NCBI GenBank assembly: GCA_015499995.1
Contig: JADNRV010000174.1
Span: forward strand, 43,981-107,980
From: Flammula alnicola
Taxonomy: Eukaryota > Basidiomycota > Agaricomycetes > Agaricales > Strophariaceae
Direction: 5' to 3'
Length of the DNA stretch: 64,000 nt
The position numbers and the translations under genes were made by a program. The stretch's first letter is position 1. The number at the start of each line of letters is the position of its first letter. Below the pieces are notes generated by a model. The model was given only the letters and a program-made list of their open reading frames with translations. It did no database searches and was not told the origin of the DNA. This document shows positions 43,906 through 55,300 of the stretch, piece after piece.

Positions 43906-44269
43906 TCGCTACAGGTTGCCCCCCCAAAGATCGCCCGTGACGGGCACCCTTCGCTCCCTCTATGACATTCAACTGACAACCACCACCATCTCCGTGCCGT
44001 CAATGAGGCAACACCGTCCCTCGTCCCCGCGGTCAATGCATCAATGATGGGTGCATCATTTCCACGATGCCTCGGATGGGTGCAACAATGACAATGCCAC
44101 GACACGGCGGGTGCAACGGCGGGTACAGTGACGATGACGCAACGGCAGATGCAGTGACAACGATGCGACGACGATGCAGGTGCATCAATGCCACGAGCTG
44201 CAGTGGGTGCGGGTGCAGCGGCGGGTGCAGCGACGTCAATGCCACGACGCCACTGCTGTTGTGCCGTCG

Positions 44270-44430
44270 ATGCAATGGCAGGTGCAACGACGGATGCAAC
44301 GACGGGTGCAACGACGGATGCAACGGCGGGTGCAACGACGGATGCAACGGTGGGTGCAACGACGGATGCAACGGCGGGTGCAATGACGGATGCAACGGCG
44401 GGTGCAACGACGGATGCAACGGCGGGTGCA
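44270..44430. repeat. 12-bp minisatellite
   Basis: About 13 units alternate between GGATGCAACGAC and GGGTGCAACGGC-type 12-mers. Because 12 is a multiple of three, it creates long open frames on both strands (for example a Val/Ala/Pro repeat on the minus strand). I regard those as by-products. Confidence 0.85.
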
Positions 44431-44519
44431 TCGATGCTACGACGCTGCAGATGCGATGACAATGCCACAATGATACCACGACGCCGCGGGTGTGTGACGA
44501 CGACGCGGACATAGCAGGT

Positions 44520-45000
44520 GATGAGGAGCAGCAGTAGCAACTGCTGCTCTCTCGATATGACCACGAGGAGCAGCAGCAGCAGATCGAGATCGCCTGCTTC
44601 TGCTTCCTTGCTAAGCTGACGCGGGTGCAAGGACGATGCGGACACAATGGCGGGTGCATTGACGCAGTGGCGACGAGGAGCGGCAGTAGCGGCTGCTGCT
44701 GTCTCGATGCCACTACGATACCACAATGCCGCGGGTGTGCGACGACGATGCGGATGCAACAGGCGAGAAGGAGCAGCAGTAGCGACTGCTGCTGCTCCTC
44801 TCGATATGACCACGAGGAGCAGCAGCAGCAGCAGATCGCCCGCTGCTGCTTTCTCGCCAAGCTGACGCGGGTGCATCGACGCAGTGGCGATGAGGAGCGG
44901 CAGTAGCGGCTGCTACTGTTGTCTCGACGCGGCGACGGTGCAGTGACGACAATGCCACAACGCCGCAGGTGTGCGACGAGGAGACGACAACGACGATCAC
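44520..45000. repeat. higher-order duplication of GC-rich repeat sequence
   Basis: A block at about 44520-44640 (GAGGAGCAGCAGTAGC, CTCTCGATATGACCACGAGG, AAGCTGACGCGGGTGCA) recurs at about 44765-44880 with high similarity, with GCAGTGGCGA..AGGAGCGGCAGTAGCGGCTG segments also duplicated (44663 and 44880). GAG/CAG runs add microsatellite character. Confidence 0.75.
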
Positions 45001-45030
45001 ACCCCGGTACGCCAGCACTCGTTCAGTCAT

Positions 45031-45899
45031 TTGTCGTGTCGTCGCCTCTCTTCTTTCCCTGTGCTAGCCAGTGCTAGGCTAGCATCAGTGTCTCAGTGTA
45101 GCATCAACCCTGTGTGATAGAACTGCATTGATGGGAAGCTGTATCATAAAATGTAAAGCTATATTATATACTTACAGGTTCTATCGTAAAATGTAGACTA
45201 GTCACTAGACTATATAAAATATAGACTGTATAAAATAATCTATTGACTTCTCCACATAATGCCCTGTCAGTTCGGAATCCAGTGTCCACATAGCGGAAGA
45301 TACTTCCAGCGCAATATTGAGTGATTGAGTCTCTATGACCTTGAATCTGTCGTGATCAGAAGTTCAATCGCTGATCTCAGAGCTTGAATGTCGTTATCTT
45401 CAAATAGATTGTTTGTAATATAAATCATAGTCTACTAGTAATAATCTAATGGTCTACTATCTAAAGCTATCTAAAGGTCTACTTTCAATACTTATCTAAA
45501 GCTATACTATTCTGTTGTCGACTTTCTTGTTGTCGACTTTGTTGTCGACTTTGCGCTGAGCGCCACTGACCGAATTTGGCCCAAGATGGAAATCCCTGGG
45601 CAGTATTTGGAGATCTCCCTGGGTTCCAAAACGCACCACAATCGTTCTAGACCTCCCTGGGAATGACCAATTTTTCGCTTGCGCTCGCGACCGGAGCACG
45701 TGGGCTTGCTCCGAACCTAGCGCATTCGTGGATTTACATTTGTTTATATTTTGATATGATGTGATATGATAAGATAACATGCTGCTACTACTTAGGATGA
45801 AACTCCTACGAGCAATACGAGCGTACTGGTTTAGGAGCCTGTGCAAGACCCTGTAAACATTGCGTGGTTTCAGGAAAGCTCGAGCTTTTCGTTCCCACC
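45031..45899. other. intergenic upstream of kinase gene
   Basis: AT-rich sequence with short repeats such as CTATATAAAATATAGACT (45209-45235) and three GTTGTCGACTTT units (45515-45556). The kinase promoter should lie in 45700-45899. No gene seen. Confidence 0.4.
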
Positions 45900-47323
45900 A
45901 TGAAGTTATTCAAGAGGTTTAGACCCACTACTGCCCACTTTCGTTCTGCGTCTGGGACCCCGACCGTTGCTCCTCGCCTGTTTCCTGCTACTGGTTTCAC
46001 CACTATCCCTGCCTCAAAAAAGCTCGACGAAGAGAACTGGCCATGGTACACACCACATTCCTTCTACCCGGTCCGTATTGGAGACGTAGTTCATTCCAAG
46101 TACCAAGTTCTCTATAAACTCGGTTATGGAACCACCGCTACTGTTTGGTTGTGCCGGGATCTTCAGTCAGTTCCTTTGTTCTTCATCCTGAAACAAGCTG
46201 AACGTTTCCAGTCGCGATGAATACGTTTGCATGAAGTCCATGGTCTGCGACTATACCTCCGTCCAACGCGAGATCAAAGCGTACGAAGCCTTAACCAAAG
46301 TAGGCAAGACTAGCGGGTCGACCGGAAAGCAGTATGTTAGGCAGGCATTAGATCGCTTTGAACTTCGTCACGGCGACCGCAACTACCATTTCCTCATTCA
46401 TGAGCCTCTCGGTGTTAGTGTGCAATTCTTTCTCGACATCTCTGGTGGAAGTCTTCCTATCTCATACGTCAAAGATTTGGCGTCCCACATGCTACGTGCT
46501 TTGGAATTCATCCACAGTGCCCAAGTCATTCATGCAGGTCTGACCTCTTCTGATACTACGTTCTGTCCTCTGATTCACCTTTGACTCTAGACCTCCAAGC
46601 AAGCAACATTCTCCTTCGCATTGAGGATGAAACTGTTCTCAAAGACGGCGAGGAAGCGGAAATCGAAGGTCCCAGCTCGAGGAAAATCACTGGACAGTCT
46701 GTGGTCTTCGAAACCAGGGACCTTCCCGGACCTCTGCGCCGCTGGATAGGTGCGAAGAGCGGACCTGTTCTGTGTGATTTCGGTGAAGCACGTACGGGGA
46801 AGGATTCATATACAGAACACATCCAACCAGCTGCCTATCGAGCGCCAGAGGTTTTCTTGCACCTCCCGTGGGGCACACCCGTGGATGTCTGGAATCTTGG
46901 CTGCATGGTTCGTGTGGCCCCTCGTTGTCTCTTCCCTCAGGTTGTCATTAATTAATATAGATATGGGCCCTCATGTTAGGTCGAAACCTCTTCTCCCGGC
47001 AAGGTGCGCCAGATGAGGAGACTGCTGACAAAAACGAGCTCGCTCGGATGGTTGCTCTGCTTGGACCTCCCCCAGAAGCGCTCCTGGCCGACTCGGGTCC
47101 ACGCGCTCTCGAATTTTTCAATGAGGATGGGTCTGCCAGAGGGGACGTTCCGAATGAGACGCTCGAGTTGGTCCTTGCGTCTTCTCTGGAACACGCTAAA
47201 AAGACCATGACGGTCGAAGAGTCGGAAGCGTTCCTCGCTTTTATTAGACGGACTTTGACTTGGACAGAGGAAAAGCGAGCCTCTGCCTCAGAATTGCTCA
47301 ATGATCCCTGGATTGCAAATTAG
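45900..47323 (+). CDS. SRPK-like serine/threonine protein kinase
   Basis: Protein kinase of the SR-protein kinase-like group expanded in Agaricomycetes. Four exons (45900-46165, 46212-46537, 46591-46907, 46961-47323) total 1272 nt and stay in frame, giving 423 residues. Landmarks in order: YQVLYKLGYGTTATVWL (glycine loop), YVCMKSM (ATP-binding Lys), VIHADLQASNILL (catalytic loop split by an intron, HAD instead of HRD or HTD), VLCDFGEAR (DFG), YRAPEVFL (APE), then GCMIWALMLGRNLF and the C-lobe ending ELLNDPWIAN. The N-lobe to DFG spacing suggests a short SRPK insert. All catalytic residues are present, so it should be active on Ser/Thr of RS-type or other substrates. The ATG at 45900 has a good ACCATGA context; the upstream in-frame GTG is not needed. 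Confidence 0.88.
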
Positions 47324-47591
47324 TTTAGTTTGAACATTTAACTCTGTTTTTCTCGCATTATTTTGAACTTACGTATGCCCTCAATTGTACACGCATTCTT
47401 TGTTCAACTTCCACAATTGCAGATGCTTACTTTGAAGTTCTCTTCCCATAGCTGAAACTATTACCACGATTAATACCTCGCATCCTTTCAACCACACGAG
47501 AGGATGCCTCTGTCTTTTGCTTTTCCGTTCGGCCTCTACCCCCGATCTTGCACTGGCCAACATACACACGTACACGCCGTTACTTGCCCTC
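47324..47591. other. intergenic after kinase
   Basis: 3' flank of the kinase gene. Nothing recognised. Confidence 0.4.
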
Positions 47592-48175
47592 ATGCGTAGG
47601 TGCAAGGAACACATTCAATCTGATAAGGTGAGCCATCGTCGTGTCTATGCATTGACGAGGACGCATTACTGATTGGTATTCTCTTGTTGCATTAGACCAC
47701 CGCAAGAGAACTCGACAAAGACTTCATCGATCCTCTCGAGTGCGTACACCTGCTGTCTTGTCTCTCGATTGCTTATGGACGTCTTTGCGTATGATTGCTC
47801 AAAAGGTCGTCGGGGGAGGGTACCAGGATGTAACGACAGTTGAGCTCCACGCATGTTTCTCCCTTTGTCTCGACTTTGGCGACATCGGGTTGATCTCGCC
47901 ATCGGTGGCTGTTTCAAAACCTGGCAGCCGCATACCTGACAACAAAACACGCCGATTACGCCATCCTCGCTGCTCGTATAGCGATCTCAAATCTGCTCAA
48001 GGGGACCAAGAGCATCTCCCACAAAGACGGTCTCTGCAAACTCGACAGCAGACTATGGTACGGAAAGAGCGGCAGTCTATTCTTGATGGGTAACACGGTG
48101 TCCTGGATAGATGTCGTCGTCGCGGCGTATAGGCAATGGAAGGATATCACCTCCTGGTATGATGGACACTGGTAG
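47592..48175 (+). pseudogene. chimeric relic: RNR1 N-terminus plus GST C-terminus
   Basis: The first part resembles the start of the large ribonucleotide reductase subunit: MRRCKEHIQSDK, intron, TTARELDKDFIDPLE, then IAQKVVGGGYQDVTTVEL and NLAAAYLTTKHADYAILAAR continuing IAISNLLKGTK. The pieces sit in different frames without splice sites and most of the roughly 850-residue enzyme is missing. The tail switches family: DSRLWYGKSGSLFLMGNTVS, IDVVVAAYRQWKDI and SWYDGHW-stop match the C-terminal helices of an Agaricomycete glutathione S-transferase. It cannot encode either enzyme. The join may come from gene-fragment capture or deletion. Confidence 0.7.
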
Positions 48176-48706
48176 AACCGTATTGACAATCTGAAAAAGT
48201 AGGAAGCTGTTTTGTGAAAAATAGATACATGTGATTCGTTCACGGTTATGTCGTTAGCGAGCAGTGATATACCGAAATACATAGACGAGGAAAGATTTTG
48301 GGGTCCGAGGAGCTGGGCGTTGGATCACGACCGCAGAAGGGATGAGGGTCGAGGCCGGGTTCCTAAAGTGTTCTTGTCAGCTAGTGTTCGCTTCCAGGTT
48401 GGGAGAGCAGAAACGAACCTGACGTGGCCTCCACCGTGCTTCCACTTCCCCAGGTCCAATACGCTCTAGCCATCTCTCCCTTCCTTGGGTCCAACAAAAC
48501 ACTCCGCTCTCCGAGGCCAGGTCGGAGATGATTTTATGTACGCCATCCTTTCAGCAGGACAAAAATGATGACGAAGCGTTCATAGATAACGGTGGCCATC
48601 GTTTGCAAATTTCCAGTCAGCGGACCTATCGATACGACGCACAACAGAGAGGAAGAACATGCCGAATCATTCATCTGATCGTCGTCCATCTCGCACTACA
48701 ATACCA
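48176..48706. other. intergenic; nothing supported
   Basis: Short frames on both strands without motif or splice support. Confidence 0.35.
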
Positions 48707-48922
48707 TCAATAAAGAATTCGGAACCGTTCTAGGGTTGAAAGCAGGGAGCGTACCAAAAGTCCTGCGCCTGCAGACGTAAACCGAGCATGACAGAAATGA
48801 GAGGCGAAAGCGCCAGAAAGGCGAGAGAGCAGACAATCCATCAGCGAAGGATGGCAGGCGTCATCCGCTACTTGTGGTTGAGGCTGGGCTTCTTTGACAT
48901 TAGAACTTGACGAGTCGGCCAT
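48707..48922 (-). CDS. small hypothetical protein
   Basis: A 71-residue frame starts at 48922: MADSSSSNVKEAQPQPQVAD, then DACHPSLMDCLLSRLSGAFA. The start is clean, the first half is polar and the second half moderately hydrophobic with several Cys. A donor-like GTACGC follows AGAGLL, so the real C-terminus may differ. It lies next to the HAM1-like pseudogene on the same strand. I do not recognise it. Confidence 0.3.
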   Translation of the reverse strand: MADSSSSNVKEAQPQPQVADDACHPSLMDCLLSRLSGAFASHFCHARFTSAGAGLLVRSLLSTLERFRILY

Positions 48923-49029
48923 GATGTTTGAGTGACGCCACGATGCCGTATGCGCCCTGGAGCATAGTACTAAGAGAGAAAAGAGTAGTACATTCCATCA
49001 AATCGAAGCCGAGACTATCCTTAGACGAG

Positions 49030-52000
49030 TGAATCTGCAGAACAAGAGAAGCTCAGCAACCTACTGCTCGTTCAATCGAAGAAACACAAAAAAACATACG
49101 CATCAGACCTACACTTGTTCCCTTGAGCCACCAACTTCTCCTTCTCCGCCGTCCTGTTAACCCATCTCGCAGGATTACCCTGGTTAATGAGGATAGAAGT
49201 ACGCCTATCCGAGACAATCTTGAACTATGATTTTGATTCGGTCTTCTTGACGGATCCGTCTTCCTTGTTCTTGGTGAAGAGCTGTGGAGAAATCAATCGA
49301 AATTAGTAATACGTCGGAAAAAGAAGATGAAGAGGAACATACATCCTTAAGAACGTCGGTACGCGTCTAGCCTTCCGTATTCTTCGCAGTCTCCATACGA
49401 TCACGAACAACGAGGAAAGCTAGTAGCCAGAGGTAGCAAAGTCGTGTACAAGAAATCGTGGTTCGAATCGCGGACGGCGAATTTAAGGGTATCGACTTTG
49501 ACATGGACATCATGAACCTTGAAGAGAGATGTAGGATCTTTTCGCATCGATACAAGCTCGATGGTGGCCTATATATAATTGAATACAAAAAGTTAGCCGT
49601 CAGTCAAAGGAAACATTGGAGCAAACGAGGTACGCTCAAGCCCTCTCCGCCAAAGTGAACATCAGTGATTCCCGAATCCTTTATCTTGGGGATACCCGGT
49701 CATTCCACAAGTTGGACTTGAACTTGAGACTGCCCTCCTCACCGAAGAACAGATCTTCAGTAAGACGAGCCTAGTCTTCGCCAAATTGTTTGTTAAGCTG
49801 AGAACAAAACGTCTGTCAGATAAAATCGAAATAAAAAACGGATGATTTGCACGTACAGGATCCTCGTCCATAGCGTTGAACCAATCGCCAACACTGTTAA
49901 ACAGGTTACCGAAGTGGTCGCGGTACTTTCGTCATAGGATTGACGCAGGCGGTTAGCATGACTGTTGCTGTCTGGTTCGAGGACATATCCACGGTCGAGA
50001 AGGACCTAAATTGGACATTAGCACAAGATGTCATGACCCTAAGGATGAAGATCGTACCTTGCGGATATAGAGATTGACGGCGCTGAACCATTCCTCAGAC
50101 CTTCATCACAATTAGCATCGTCGATGAGGGCGTTGACGGCATGTGACGATATCCAGACACATTTCATTCACAAATCGTTCGAGGAGAGTCCGAAACTGGA
50201 CGATGCAAAGGTTGAGATTCGAGCTCTGCATAATATAAAAATGTTAGACCCATAAGAAAAGCGGACCTTGGTGACTTGGGCGTGATCCTTGCTGAGATTG
50301 GAAGCGGTGCGACCGTGCTTGGCGTATTCCTCAAAATAGTTGAAGAGCTAAAAGAGTTTTGGTAGTCGCCATGAGTTGGCGACTTTTAGCCCCAAGCACG
50401 TGATTCCTTCCATTATGTAATGCTCTCGAGCTGGTCAAACGCATGAACTGGTTTGTTTACGGTGTGTGGCATGGTTGAAAACACAGAGGACATGTAAATT
50501 CAAAGTCTCTCCGTTTATCTAGAGCATCTCTGGGACAAATTTTTATGCATTTATTATTGAAAATAGTCTAATGCAAAGAAAGGAGGCCAAAACCACTACT
50601 AATCATATAACTAACTCCATGACAAGTGGCACTTGGTTAAAATGGTGATGACTACCCCCCACTAGACCTTAAATCATATATATCTACCTAAGGAGACGTA
50701 TGGACATCCTTCGAGATTATGACGCCTCACGAAGAAGACACACATTGATGGCCAGTGATAGAGTGATGGGGGCCTATGGACTGTGGCGAGGGTGAGAGGG
50801 GTAAACAGGTCAAGAGAATACATATATTGCTGTGAGAGGAGCTTGAACAGCGTGGTGGCTTGGGAGGCATGCAAACACAACGACGAGGAAGATAATGGTG
50901 GTGGTAAGAGGAAAGATGAGCGGTGCCACCAATCACCGGCACCAATCATGCGGATGTGAACTGAGTTGGGAGCGTTCAATTTCAAGCATTACATAATGGT
51001 TTCAACCTCACGTGCATGGGGCTAAAAGTCAAAAACTGTCGCCATGCTTCTGGCATTCCATAATGACCTATTGAAAGAGCATTAACTAAGCGGTCATCAC
51101 AGACAAACGAAAAGACGCACCTACTTGCTTCGCAAGATGAATGGGTCGCGATGGTCCTCCGGAAAATACTCCTCAGTCAAGAAGTGCTTTCCGCGTTCGA
51201 AAGTATCATTGGCGTCATCTTTATGTCGTTGAGGGATACGATCACTGATTCCGTCCTGTAAAAAGAGTTAGAAAAGGCACATCAGCTGGTAATATCCCTA
51301 AACGTAGACAAATGTTATCCTATATGCGCAAAAAACATGAATGTATGCGTATGAAAATGAAGAAAAAAGAGACTTACGCGGATTTGCCTCATCCTCCCCA
51401 TCATTCCTCGCTTCTTCTCCTCGATCTCCTCTGGCGACTCGGCTTCATTGATATCCTGCATTTGTGTTTGTGCTTGACTCTGCGCCTCTCCTACAACCTA
51501 GGAGGCTCCTGATGCTGCTTGTTCCGGCAGCTGACCGTTATTGGTCCACCGCCTGGTCGCAAATCTCACCAACGGGGCGTTGGGCACCATCAGTGTTACT
51601 TACCATCACCTGGTCTTCTCGCGGTTGATGCCTGAGTCTTATCAGTACCGGGAAGACGCGCCTCGAGAACAGGAGTTTCATTGGGACCTGCTACGTGGCC
51701 ACTTTCAGTGATGAACTGGTCGTTGGGTTCTCCGGTGACGGAGCAATGACAGTGGCAGCCTTGGCAGCACCTTTGGCAAGGAGGTCGCCTCCGATGAGGG
51801 AAAAGTCGGATAGAAGTTTGCGAACTTCCGAGTTGGAGAGGATGAAGTTGAGGAGAGTACAAAGGTGCTTGACGCGTGACGGCTAAAGGCCAAGTGATTA
51901 GCATGATAGCATCAACGTTTCTACAAAAAACTCACCTTGATTGCGGTCTCCTTGGGGCTTGGTCGCATCTACGGGCAATTTCTCATTCAACTCGCCCAAA

Positions 52001-52185
52001 CCTTTCAGGCTATCGACATCGACATCCCTTGTATGCCACACAAAGTCATTCTGGAAAAGTTCGCAGCGTTCTTATCCTGCCCGATGAGACGAGCAGTGCT
52101 GATAATTTCTCGAGTGTCGTGAACGAGGTGCCATCGTTCAGGAGAAAGCTTGTCCCAAGTCGATGGGTGAGTGGTCTAGGATGTA
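49030..52185 (-). pseudogene. HAM1-like (DUF5923/DUF4449-type) gene, broken
   Basis: Decayed copy of the fungal HAM1-like protein, whose C-terminus relates to lipid-binding BPI/LBP proteins. In order: DHSPID near 52180, WDKLSPERWHLVHDTREIIS, FVWHTRDVDVDSL, LNFILSNSEVRKLLSDFSLI, GISDRIPQRHKDDANDTFER with GKHFLTEEYFPEDHRDPFIL, VIMECQKHGD, EEYAKHGRTASNLSKDHAQ, FRTLLERFVNE, VLLDRGYVLEPDSNSHANRL, EDLFFGEEGSLKFKSNLWND, KFAVRDSNHDFLYTTLLPLA, and finally NQGNPARWVNRTAEKEKLV. An in-frame stop (FGED-stop-ARL), several frame shifts, missing middle parts and a 664-bp MITE show it is dead. The family assignment rests on remembered family motifs. Confidence 0.75.
50374..51037. mobile_element. 664-bp Mutator-like MITE in the HAM1-like pseudogene
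   Basis: Both flanks read GTCGCCATG (50365-50373 and 51038-51046), a 9-bp target duplication typical of Mutator-like elements. Ends are inverted repeats AGTTGGCGACTTTTAGCCCC (left) and AGTTTTTGACTTTTAGCCCC (right, inverted), both continuing to a GCACGTGA box. Removing the element and one flank copy rejoins the host frame as QKHGD-YQNS. Interior non-coding. Confidence 0.9.
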
Positions 52186-52349
52186 TCATAGGTGTGGATA
52201 TTGATAGTGAGAGGACATAAGAAACAACGCACAAAAACATATTTATCGAATTTATCGTTATTCTTAGGCTTAGATGACACGCCTCGTGTCCGACACGGTT
52301 CCCAGGACTGGGTGCGAGTGCTACAGATCTCCCCACCTCCTCGACTACG

Positions 52350-55300
52350 ATGCCGTCTAAACCAAAAATTTCCAAGCGCTTTGGAAAGGTGCTGCGACGT
52401 GCCCGAGATGCTATATTGCCAACTTCACACCCGTCGTCTCCACATGCCCCTGCTCTCGCTAGAACCAGTACCGCCAATATACCCAATGACGCTCCCGGTG
52501 TGGAAAGGAATCGATCTCAGGACGCTATATTGTCACCTCCTCACCCTTCTTCTCAGCGTTCTTCTAATCTCCTTGGGACCAATCCTACCGAGAAAGTTAG
52601 GAAGACGCCGGGGGTGGTCGGGAATCGATCTCAAGACACTATATTACCAACATCCCGCACATCCTCTCAACAGTCCTCTTCTCACCTTGCACCCAATACT
52701 TCCGATAAACTCAAGAATGCTTGGGGTGTGGCGTGGAAGGGGCTGGAAACAGCGCTCAGGCTTCTGGAAAAGGGCGCAGCTGCGTGTCCTCCTCTCCAGT
52801 CAACTGTCGGTGGGTTAGTCGCCTGTCTGAATCTGACACAAGTAGGTTACGGTTCTGGATTCAACACCCTTTACCTTGTCTGATTTACGTCGCAGGCAGT
52901 CGCAGGGAATCGTGAAGAATATGAAAAACTTGCGATGGAACTCACAAGTATGGCGAACACTCTGGTCCCGTATGTAACCAACCTCGTCGCGGAAGACGTT
53001 AACGGCAGCGTCGCACGCATTATGGAGTGAGTGTCAAATGTTCGCCCAGGCGTCGGGTGTTAGTGACAAGCTTTGCAGGTCAATCAAAGCGGAATTAACG
53101 CACATCGGCCAACAGCAAGATCGCGGCAAGATAACGCGAATAGTTGAAGCGAATCAGGACCAAGGGGATGTGATCCAGCGGTATCGCCGGATAAAGTCAT
53201 TGTTTCGTCAACTGCAAGTGAGTACACAGCAATTCGTATCCGGTGCGGAGGCCTTACAGACTGGTAGAGCGACGTTAGTCTTCGAACTTGGCAAGATACA
53301 AGAAAACTGCGCGAGGTAGGATGATCTGACCAAGCATTGATAACTAAGTTGACGTTCCACTGGTAGACAGCATTACTTAAAGACATGTCCCCAGTGGACG
53401 ACGCTCGATATAACTCGAGCTATTCCACGACCATCAAGCGACGTGGGTGCACTGCAGAGACGCGCGAGAAGATCCTAGAAGATCTAAAAGGCTGGGTAGT
53501 AGATCCAAAAGGGGCTAAGGTATACTGGATGAACGGGATGGCGGGGACTGGCAAGACGACGATCGGATACAGCTTGTGCGAGTGGTTGGAGGAGAACAGG
53601 CGACTAGGCGGCAACTATTTCTGTTCCCGTATCTCACCCTTGTGCCGCGATGTCAGCAACGTCGTGCCCACCCTCGCATACCAACTCGCTCAATATTCTT
53701 CTGCCTTTCGATCAGCGCTGTACAAAGTCCTAGAAGGGAAGCCAGAGGCCAGCAAGCTAAACGTCAAAGGGCAGTTCGAGAAGCTCGTGCAGGAACCCAT
53801 GCAAGCGGTGAAAACCGCGATGCCAGAAGGCGTGGTCGTTGTGATCGACGCGTTGGACGAGTGCGACGATAGTTACGCATTCCGGCTGTTTCTTGAAACA
53901 CTGCTGAAGCTCGCAGCTGACCTGCCCATCAAGTTCTTCGTCACAAGTCGACCGGAGCCCGCGATTCGTGAGAAGATGTTGGCCCCAGGATATTCGCCTT
54001 CGATACTACATTTACACGACGTCGAGGAATCGATCGTGGAAGCAGACATCAAGAAGTATCTCACCGAGGCGCTTGGATCCATGTCCCCATCCCCATCACC
54101 CAACGAAGTAGAACGGCTTGCAAAGCTTGCTGGGAAGCTGTTCATTTATGCCGCGACCGCTGTGCGATATATTCATCCAGGCGACCTTGGTGTGAACTCC
54201 AGCGCTCGCTTGCGGACGGTGCTGGGAATGGTCTCTGGGTCAACCAAACAGCATGACGAACTCAATGGATTATACACAACCATTCTTTCTGCAGCTGTCG
54301 ACCCCAAGCGTCTCGAAGAGCAGGAGGTGAACGACATTCTACTTACACTGTGGACAGTGGTATGCGCAAAGGAACCGATGACTGTCCAAACACTGGCGTC
54401 ACTTCTTCGTCTCACGGAAGAGCAAGTTCGCTTTGCATTACAGCCGCTGCGATCGATACTACACGTGCAAGAGGGCGTACAGGGATTGGTTTCCCCTTTC
54501 CATGCATCATTTCCTGACTATCTTTTCGATAAACGTCGATCAGGGGAGTTCCATTGCGAAACGACTCGGCACAGTGAAATCCTAGCCGACGGTTGCTTCG
54601 ATCTGATGAAGGCACAGCTGAAATTCAACATCTGCAAACTTGAATCGTCGTTCGTGTTCGACGAGGATGTGTTGGAGTTACAGGAACGAATCGAGAAATC
54701 CATCTCTGCTGCCCTCTCATACGCATGTCGGTACTGGGGCGAGCATCTTCGACAAGGAAATTTCCCAGTCACGGTCCATGAAAGGCTCGTTGAATTTCTA
54801 ACCCACCGACTATTGTTCTGGATGGAGGTACTTAACCTTGAACGACGCATGGCGATAGGTGGAGAGATACTGCGCCAGGTACAGCACTGGTTGCCAAAGG
54901 TAAGTGAACGTGCCGCCCACGATGTCAGCTGTCAAACTGATATCAAGTAAAAGGAGTCTCATATCGATACGCGGAAACAAGTGGCTGACGCAGAAGCGTT
55001 TGTAACGCGCTTTGCAGCTGGGGCGTGTACGCGTAGCACACCACATATCTACATCTCTGGATTGCCATTCTGCCCAAGGTCCAGTTCTGTGCGTGAAAAC
55101 TACTGGGGACACACACGAGGGCTGATAGATGTAAGGGGGAGTGCGGTGGAGCAATGGCCAAGTGCAGCTATTGGAATATGGAAAACAGATTCAAAGGTCA
55201 TGTCGGTTGCATTCTCTCCCGATGGCACGCGCATCGTCTCTGGCGGCGGTGATGACGATGAGGGAACCATCCGAGTATGGGATGCACGCACAGGCGACAC

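Noticed and set aside
43872..44876. 334-codon minus-strand open frame
   Set aside because: It is produced by 12-bp and GAG/CAG repeats; several frames on both strands are open together, so the openness is a repeat artefact.
45864..45899. Upstream extension of the kinase to 45864
   Set aside because: The codon there is GTG, not ATG; the ATG at 45900 has a good context.
49440..49480. Box-B-like GGTTCGAATC suggesting a tRNA gene
   Set aside because: The T stem around it does not pair, and the segment is coding relic of the HAM1-like gene (KFAVRDSNHDFLY on the other strand).
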